From an uncultured bacterium (GTDB lineage: Bacteria > Bacteroidota > Bacteroidia > CAILMK01), in assembly GCA_903835275.1 (NCBI GenBank), contig CAILMK010000677.1:1-8284 (forward strand): 8,284 bases of DNA, in the 5' to 3' direction. The notes under the pieces were generated by a model. The model was not told the origin of the DNA, made no database searches, and was given only the letters and a program-made list of their open reading frames with translations. Numbering within the stretch: the first letter of the stretch is position 1; the number at the start of each line of letters is the position of its first letter. Below are positions 1 to 4,096 of this stretch, piece after piece. Both the position numbers and the translations under genes were made by a program.

Positions 1-26
1 ACACTTTTCAGATCAATATTTTTCAT
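1..26 (-). CDS. Possible 5' end of a gene running off the left edge
   Basis: Reading leftward, an ATG at 26-24 opens a frame MKNIDLKS(V) that continues to the window edge. The lysine-rich start is typical of Bacteroidota genes, and a TATAAT-like sequence (minus-strand TGCTATAAT, 45-37) lies 10 bases upstream of the ATG. It would be co-directional with the VIT-family gene, 62 bases beyond that gene's stop. Only eight full codons are visible, so this may be chance, and nothing can be said about function. Confidence 0.25.
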
Positions 27-88
27 AATTGTAAATATTATAGCATAACATTAATTACTCTAATTTATTTCCCAAATTTAATATTTTT

Positions 89-790
89 TTACGTAAACAA
101 CCTTGCAATCCCATACGCCACTCCCGCAGCAAGTCCACCAATAAGCATGGTTTGCAATCCTGCACGTAATGGTGGCACACCAGTAAAGCGTCCTTTTACA
201 ATACCAAATACTAACAAGGCGATTAACGTCGTTGCAATGGAATAAAGCAAGGCAGATGATGCTGAACTACAAATCATGTAAGGTAATAACGGAATAAATC
301 CACCGGCAATATAGGATCCTGCTATTGTGCCGGCACTTCTAAGCGCCCTTTTAGGATCGGGTTTCTCCAAACCCAGTTCAAATTTCATCATAAAATCCAC
401 CCAGGCATCGGGATTGCGGCGGAGTGCATTCACCACAGGCATACTTTCTTCCCGGCTGATTCCATAGGCGTCAAAAACCTCTGCCACTTCTATAGCTTCG
501 GTTTCCGGAACAATTTCCACCTCACGGTATTCTCTCTTTAATTCATTGGCATAATGCTCTTCCTCTCCGCGGGCAGCAAGAAACCCCCCCAAACCCATGG
601 CGATGGAGCCTGCTGCAATTTCTGCCAGGCCTGCGGTTACGATAATAACAGTTTGCACATCATGCACCCCTGAAAGCCCGGCGGCAAGCGCAAATGGCAC
701 TGTAAGCCCATCGCTCATGCCAATGACAATATCCCTAACAGTATCATTGCCTTTAAAGTGATCTTCCTGGTGATGATGATGTCCGGCCAT
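89..790 (-). CDS. VIT1/CCC1-family iron/manganese transporter
   Basis: Integral membrane protein of the VIT1/CCC1 family (DUF125), whose characterised members move Fe2+ or Mn2+ out of the cytosol, usually in exchange for protons. Numbered from the ATG at 790 (233 aa), it has the family signature DGLTVPFALAAGLSG (residues 27-41, TM1) and AGLAEIAAGSIAMGLGGFLA (TM2, about 53-72). A charged cytoplasmic stretch follows with EEEHY (76-80) and the FMMKFELGLEKPDP segment (133-146), whose Met-Met and Glu match metal-binding positions in plant VIT1. Three more hydrophobic segments lie at about 152-172, 177-199 and 207-230. The N-terminus is His-rich (HHHH at 4-7, H11), a plausible metal-sensing tail. 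The frame also opens upstream at a TTG (820), but the ATG at 790 is preferred: a TAnnTTTG promoter match sits between the two and residues before the ATG are not family-like. The family is clear; the metal is not determinable from sequence. Confidence 0.93.
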   Translation of the reverse strand: MAGHHHHQEDHFKGNDTVRDIVIGMSDGLTVPFALAAGLSGVHDVQTVIIVTAGLAEIAAGSIAMGLGGFLAARGEEEHYANELKREYREVEIVPETEAIEVAEVFDAYGISREESMPVVNALRRNPDAWVDFMMKFELGLEKPDPKRALRSAGTIAGSYIAGGFIPLLPYMICSSASSALLYSIATTLIALLVFGIVKGRFTGVPPLRAGLQTMLIGGLAAGVAYGIARLFT

Positions 791-808
791 AGTATTATAA
801 TTATTGTT

Positions 809-816
809 CAAATGTA
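809..816 (-). promoter_or_regulatory. Candidate -7 element for the VIT-family gene
   Basis: The minus strand reads TACATTTG, matching the Bacteroidota primary-sigma -7 consensus TAnnTTTG. It lies 18 bases upstream of the ATG at 790, implying a leader of about 12-15 bases. No convincing TTG -33 element is found at the usual spacing, so support is partial. If real, it excludes the upstream TTG start at 820. Confidence 0.35.
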
Positions 817-845
817 TCAAATTCCGAAAACATTCTTAGCTTGCA

Positions 846-1646
846 ATGAATATGAGGTACGTTTTTATTTTAATAATGCTGGTTTCAGGATGGGAATTGC
901 ATGCCCAGATAATGAATATTGACCATGCAGCCCAGGATACTGCTGCTCCCAAGGTATTCAATACTGCTATTTCTGTAACCATTGATATGGATGAGCAAAA
1001 GGCAAATATTTTTGATGAAGACGGATCTCTTGAAAGTAGCTGGCAGAAACAAAAGAACACATTGGTGTTTCAGGCTATTTCGGAAATTGTAACGGGAGGG
1101 CCTAGTAATAACGTTTTAAATTCAAGGTCACTACAATTGCGGGACCGGATATTTCCTAAACATCGCCTGCACCCTGAGTTGTTCACCCAATACCAATATG
1201 ATGAAGTAAAGGGCTTGCAAAACAGAATGATTGGAGGAGCCAACCTACGCTATATTATCAAGGATAAGGGTACATTCCGGACTTTTGCCGCATCCGGATT
1301 TATGTATGAATATGAAGACTGGAATTACCACGGGGTATTGTATATCCGTGATATTCCCGCCAATCCTCACGATACTATCCGCAGAGTGATCAAGTCAACA
1401 TCGTATATCCGTTTTTCAAAATATCTGGGCAATAAAGTGGATTTTTCCACGGTGCTTTTTTATCAGGCACAACCGCAATTTTTTTTTAAATACCCCCGGA
1501 TTGCAGGATTCACCCAATTAAATTTTAATATCACAGAACATTTTTCTTTGGCCTTGGAATATGACGGATGGTATGATACCAAACCCGTAGTGCCTATCAA
1601 GAAATATTATTTCAGTTTCAATGAAGGTTTGGTGTTTAAGATATAA
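846..1646 (+). CDS. Secreted DUF481-like outer-membrane beta-barrel protein
   Basis: A 266-aa exported protein with a signal peptide: short N-region, hydrophobic core FILIMLVSGW, and likely signal peptidase I cleavage after LHA (residue 20). Residues 40-82 are polar with little visible structure. From about residue 105 the sequence alternates hydrophobic and polar residues rich in Tyr, Phe and Trp and ends in GLVFKI, as expected for an outer-membrane barrel. The segment HPELFTQYQYDEVKGLQNRMIGG (109-131) and the following GANLRY resemble the strand pattern of DUF481 (YdiY, 'salt-induced outer membrane protein'), a family without a settled biochemical role. Translation can begin at M1 (846) or M3 (852); the signal peptide works with either. 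It is divergent from the VIT-family gene with only 55 bases between the ATGs, so regulation could be shared. The coding sequence contains a T9 run (1479-1487). Export is well supported; the family name is moderately supported. Confidence 0.7.
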   Translation: MNMRYVFILIMLVSGWELHAQIMNIDHAAQDTAAPKVFNTAISVTIDMDEQKANIFDEDGSLESSWQKQKNTLVFQAISEIVTGGPSNNVLNSRSLQLRDRIFPKHRLHPELFTQYQYDEVKGLQNRMIGGANLRYIIKDKGTFRTFAASGFMYEYEDWNYHGVLYIRDIPANPHDTIRRVIKSTSYIRFSKYLGNKVDFSTVLFYQAQPQFFFKYPRIAGFTQLNFNITEHFSLALEYDGWYDTKPVVPIKKYYFSFNEGLVFKI

Positions 1647-1686
1647 GCTCAAGTGGCGAGGGGCAGTTAGGAGTTTTGAGCTAAGT

Positions 1687-1715
1687 CCCCCTTTGAAGGG
1701 GGGGTGGGGGATGAC
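1687..1715. repeat. GC-rich intergenic repeat-like element
   Basis: CCCCC (1687-1691) and GGGGG (within 1698-1704) can pair across TTTGAA, and a second G5 run follows (1706-1710) ahead of ATGACC. I recall similar C-run/TTTGAA/G-run/GGGGGATGA sequences in intergenic DNA of many Bacteroidota, so this is probably one copy of a dispersed element. Only one copy is in the window, so repetition itself is not shown here. It lies between the stop of the barrel gene and the terminator hairpin. Confidence 0.4.
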
Positions 1716-1716
1716 C

Positions 1717-1762
1717 AAACCTCGCGGGTTTCTTCGACGCGGAATAGAAACCCGCGAGGTTT
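1717..1762. terminator. Bidirectional terminator hairpin between convergent genes
   Basis: Two perfectly complementary 16-base arms, AAACCTCGCGGGTTTC (1717-1732) and GAAACCCGCGAGGTTT (1747-1762), flank a 14-base loop. The arms carry a GC core with A-rich 5' and T-rich 3' flanks in both directions, so either strand yields a stem followed by a short U-run (TTTT at 1760-1763 on the plus strand). It lies between the convergent barrel gene and lgt and overlaps the first base transcribed of neither but the last base of the lgt stop codon (1764-1762). Termination in both directions is inferred from position and symmetry. Confidence 0.8.
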
Positions 1763-2685
1763 TAAACCGCTTCCTTTTTTCTTGAAGCCATAAAGAGAAT
1801 CACTATTCCTGCAATGATAAATGGAATACTCAGCAATTGTCCCATATCCAGAGGTAATTTGCTTTCAAAATCCACCTGGTTTTCCTTGAAGAATTCTACG
1901 ATAAAGCGTACTCCGAAAAGCAGGATCAGGAAGAGCCCGAACATAAATCCGGTAGGCATCGGATTCTTTTCCTTGTTCGGTCCGCTGTGATTTTTATAGT
2001 AGATGGCGAGAATGATAAATGTAATCAGATAGCCAAATGCTTCATACAATTGAGTTGGATGCCTTGGGCAAAAAGAGGTATTCATGTAAGTGATGCATCC
2101 ATCCATGGCAGGAGTTCTTGGCAAATGCAAAGCCGCAGGGTCTTTAACAAAACGGAATCCCCAGGGCAGCGAAGTCTCATGCCCATATATTTCAGAATTC
2201 ATCAGGTTGCCGAGGCGTACAAATATTCCGCCGAAGGCAACCGTTAATATAAGCCTGTCCAATACCCATAAATAGGAGGGTATCTGAGGTTTTCTTGAAT
2301 ATAGATATAGTGCGATCAGGATACCGATGGCGGCACCATGAGAGGCAAGTCCGCCTTTCCAAATTTGCAGGACTTCTAATAAATGGGATTCTATGAGTTT
2401 GCCGGTACCGGGGTCGATCACTCCGAAATAATGCCCGAAATAATAATCCGGCTGGTAAAAAAGCACATGCCCCAGGCGCGCGCCAACCACTACGCCAATG
2501 ATCATGTGAAGGGATACGCGGTCTGTTTCGTTTTCATTCAGGCCTTCCCTTTTGTAAACGAATTCCATGATTTTGTACCCGGCATAAAAGGCAATGGCAA
2601 AAAAGAGACCGTACCAGCGCACGCTCAATGGGCCGAGGGTAAATATTTCAGGATTGGCAGTCCAGGTGATGTAATTTAGTACCAT
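1762..2685 (-). CDS. lgt: Prolipoprotein diacylglyceryl transferase
   Basis: Inner-membrane enzyme that moves the diacylglyceryl group of phosphatidylglycerol onto the lipobox cysteine of preprolipoproteins, the first step of lipoprotein maturation. The 307-aa protein is of usual length (E. coli about 291). Visible landmarks: PLSVRWYGL near the N-terminus (19-27); GGLASHGAAIG (111-121) containing the conserved His (H116, equivalent to E. coli H103); the Lgt signature GIFVRLGNLMNSEIYG (153-168) with R157, N160, N163, E165 and G168; RHPTQLYEA (208-216); and FGVRFIVEFFKENQ (257-270) with R260 and E264. Hydrophobic segments run through the protein, ending with one at about 284-300 and a basic tail SRKKEAV. 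Two cysteines (C197, C206) sit in the loop before RHPTQLYE. A -7-like TATCTTTG lies only five bases upstream of the ATG. Its divergent neighbour is itself a predicted lipoprotein, hence a potential substrate, though Lgt acts on all lipoproteins. Confidence 0.97.
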   Translation of the reverse strand: MVLNYITWTANPEIFTLGPLSVRWYGLFFAIAFYAGYKIMEFVYKREGLNENETDRVSLHMIIGVVVGARLGHVLFYQPDYYFGHYFGVIDPGTGKLIESHLLEVLQIWKGGLASHGAAIGILIALYLYSRKPQIPSYLWVLDRLILTVAFGGIFVRLGNLMNSEIYGHETSLPWGFRFVKDPAALHLPRTPAMDGCITYMNTSFCPRHPTQLYEAFGYLITFIILAIYYKNHSGPNKEKNPMPTGFMFGLFLILLFGVRFIVEFFKENQVDFESKLPLDMGQLLSIPFIIAGIVILFMASRKKEAV

Positions 2686-2689
2686 GTGG

Positions 2690-2697
2690 CAAAGATA
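2690..2697 (-). promoter_or_regulatory. Candidate -7 element at the lgt start
   Basis: The minus strand reads TATCTTTG, an exact TAnnTTTG match, with a TTG (2723-2721) 23 bases upstream, slightly further than usual for the -33 element. The element ends four bases before the lgt ATG, so transcription would start at or within a base or two of the start codon. That would give an almost leaderless mRNA, or else this is a chance match and the true promoter lies elsewhere. Confidence 0.35.
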
Positions 2698-2706
2698 AGC
2701 AGGGAA

Positions 2707-2743
2707 CAGTTATCAGTTATCAATGAACAGTTAATCAGTAAAT
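2707..2743. repeat. Short tandem heptamer/octamer repeats
   Basis: Five units follow each other without gaps: CAGTTAT, CAGTTAT, CAATGAA, CAGTTAAT, CAGTAAAT. The first two are identical and the others are degenerate. They lie just upstream of the candidate lgt promoter, in the divergent spacer between lgt and the lipoprotein gene. They could be replication-slippage debris or a protein-binding array; nothing here decides between these. Confidence 0.5.
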
Positions 2744-2832
2744 AATTAACGTTTTAACATCCTTAATAACATTGCACTACGGTAATAATACGCAATTTCG
2801 GCTGATATTCAGTAATTAAGAATAAATCCCCT

Positions 2833-2840
2833 TATATTTG
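2833..2840 (+). promoter_or_regulatory. -7 promoter element of the lipoprotein gene
   Basis: TATATTTG matches TAnnTTTG exactly. It ends 18 bases before the ATG at 2859, predicting a leader of about 12-15 bases. A clear TTG at -33 is not seen. The position argues that the in-frame TTG at 2838, which lies inside this element, is not the start codon. Confidence 0.5.
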
Positions 2841-2858
2841 TTTCACAAACATAATCCA

Positions 2859-3854
2859 ATGAAAAAATATTTTTGGCTTTCAATCATCCTTTTAGCAAGT
2901 ATTTCATGCAGTAAAAAAGCGGCTGACAATACAGCATCAAGCACTACTAATAGTTCTACAACCGGCAGTTCCAACTGTACCATGCCCCTGGCATTATCCA
3001 AACTGAACTCTGTTCAAATGTTTCCTTCAAACTATGCATTGAACCAGGATATTTCCTCCGCTTCGGTGGATCCAAGTTCTTCTGCCATTATCTCAAATCT
3101 GGGCAGTACCGGATTGCATCCCGATTTTGGCAGTATTTATGGAATCCCTTTTACTTTGGTCTGTGGCAGTCAGCCCAAGGTGTCTATTACATACCGAAAG
3201 AACAGCTATGATGGGAATTATGGCGATCAAAGTGATCCGGGGCCATATCCTATTCCTGCCACCGCACCCATAGAAGGTGGTGGCGGTTCAGGGGACTCCC
3301 ATGTGCTGGTTTGTGATGTGGAGAATAATAAACTGTATGAATTATATAATGCAAGTAAAAACACTTCTGATAACGGATGGTCAGCATCCGCAGGAGTAAT
3401 ATTTGATCTCACCACAAGTCCAAACCGTCCCGCCGGATATACTTCTGCAGATGCAGCGGGACTTGCTATTTTGCCTTGCCTGGTTCGATATGATGAAGTG
3501 GCGAGCGGAAAAATAAATCATGCTGTAAGGTTTACCATATCAAGGCAGAATACATATGCCGGTTATGTATCTCCTGCTAATCATTTGGTAAGCGGAACAG
3601 GTAGCCTTGGTTCTTCCCTTCCAATGGGAGCACGTCTCAGGCTAAAAGCCGGAGTGGATATCAGTGGCTTTTCCGCCACCAACCAGGTAATCCTTACTGC
3701 CATGAAAAAATTCGGTATTGTAGTGGCAGACATAGGTTCGAACATGTACATCACCGGCGCACCTGATAGCCGATGGGACGATTCGGACCTGCATAATCTT
3801 AAAAATATTACTTCATCAGATTTTGAAGTAATTACTATGGGGACAATACATTGA
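2859..3854 (+). CDS. Predicted lipoprotein, conserved-looking family of unknown function
   Basis: The preferred start is the ATG at 2859 (331 aa). It gives a compact lipoprotein signal peptide MKKYFWLSIILLASISC with C17 as lipidation site; the lipobox SIS-C is relaxed, as is common in Bacteroidota. A Ser/Thr/Asn linker follows (about 22-39). The mature domain (about 40-331) has blocks that look conserved: GGGGSGDSH (140-148), LYELYNA (159-165), RPAGYTSADAAGLAILP (190-206), VRYDEV (209-214), HAVRFT (221-226), ARLRLKA (258-264), SRWDD (304-308) and DFEVI (321-325). The His, Asp, Glu and Arg in these blocks suggest a ligand-binding or catalytic site in a mostly beta fold, but that is inference. 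I cannot name the family and do not assign an activity. Later cysteines at 40, 102, 152 and 207 could form disulfides. It is divergent from lgt and monocistronic as far as can be seen. Confidence 0.85.
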   Translation: MKKYFWLSIILLASISCSKKAADNTASSTTNSSTTGSSNCTMPLALSKLNSVQMFPSNYALNQDISSASVDPSSSAIISNLGSTGLHPDFGSIYGIPFTLVCGSQPKVSITYRKNSYDGNYGDQSDPGPYPIPATAPIEGGGGSGDSHVLVCDVENNKLYELYNASKNTSDNGWSASAGVIFDLTTSPNRPAGYTSADAAGLAILPCLVRYDEVASGKINHAVRFTISRQNTYAGYVSPANHLVSGTGSLGSSLPMGARLRLKAGVDISGFSATNQVILTAMKKFGIVVADIGSNMYITGAPDSRWDDSDLHNLKNITSSDFEVITMGTIH

Positions 3855-3912
3855 AAATGTTGACAATTTTAATCAGCAATTAATACAATTTTTCTTGGGT
3901 TTTACACCCCCT

Positions 3913-3930
3913 GTCTGCCTATTGGCAGAC
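3913..3930. terminator. Short perfect hairpin downstream of the lipoprotein gene
   Basis: GTCTGCC (3913-3919) and GGCAGAC (3924-3930) form a 7-bp stem with a TATT loop, 58 bases after the lipoprotein stop. No T-run follows on the plus strand, so it is a poor intrinsic terminator by itself. With the flanking CGCTTGAAGTGCGCGAA it could instead be part of a dispersed intergenic repeat. Apart from this hairpin and a weak promoter match, the 242-base spacer 3855-4096 shows nothing I can support. Confidence 0.4.
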
Positions 3931-4047
3931 TCGCTTGAAGTGCGCGAATCTGTTATCTTAACGATATTGCACAAAAGTCTTTCCTTTCTGATAAGCTTTG
4001 CAGAAAAGTAATGGCATTAAAAGCCAAAACCTTTTGTTAGGACTGTA

Positions 4048-4056
4048 TAAAATTTG
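4048..4056 (+). promoter_or_regulatory. Weak promoter-like sequence upstream of tal-pgi
   Basis: TAAAATTTG resembles the Bacteroidota -7 element TAnnTTTG but has one extra base between TA and TTTG. It lies 40 bases before the tal-pgi ATG. The nearest upstream TTTG (4033-4036) is too close to serve as -33. It is listed because the operon must have a promoter in this spacer and no better candidate is visible. Confidence 0.22.
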
Positions 4057-4096
4057 AAACTAACGCACTAATTCAAAGGCAAACTACTAATCTAAC

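Noticed and set aside
752..790. HHHH near the transporter N-terminus as a cloning tag
   Set aside because: The surrounding sequence is native-looking, the run has only four His, and His-rich tails occur naturally in metal transporters.
791..808. AT-rich partial palindrome (ATAATTAT) upstream of the transporter as a Fur-type box
   Set aside because: Too short and too simple in composition; it does not match a 19-bp Fur consensus well enough to call.
791..820. TTG at 820 as start of the VIT-family gene
   Set aside because: It overlaps the likely -7 promoter element, and the extra ten residues (Asn-rich) are not family-like; the ATG at 790 is better.
836..1060. 74-aa minus-strand frame over the start of the barrel protein gene
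   Set aside because: Antisense to a signal-peptide coding region, hydrophobic only because of that overlap, with no start-site evidence.
2838..2858. TTG at 2838 as start of the lipoprotein
   Set aside because: It lies within the TATATTTG promoter match and would add seven residues before a complete lipoprotein signal peptide.
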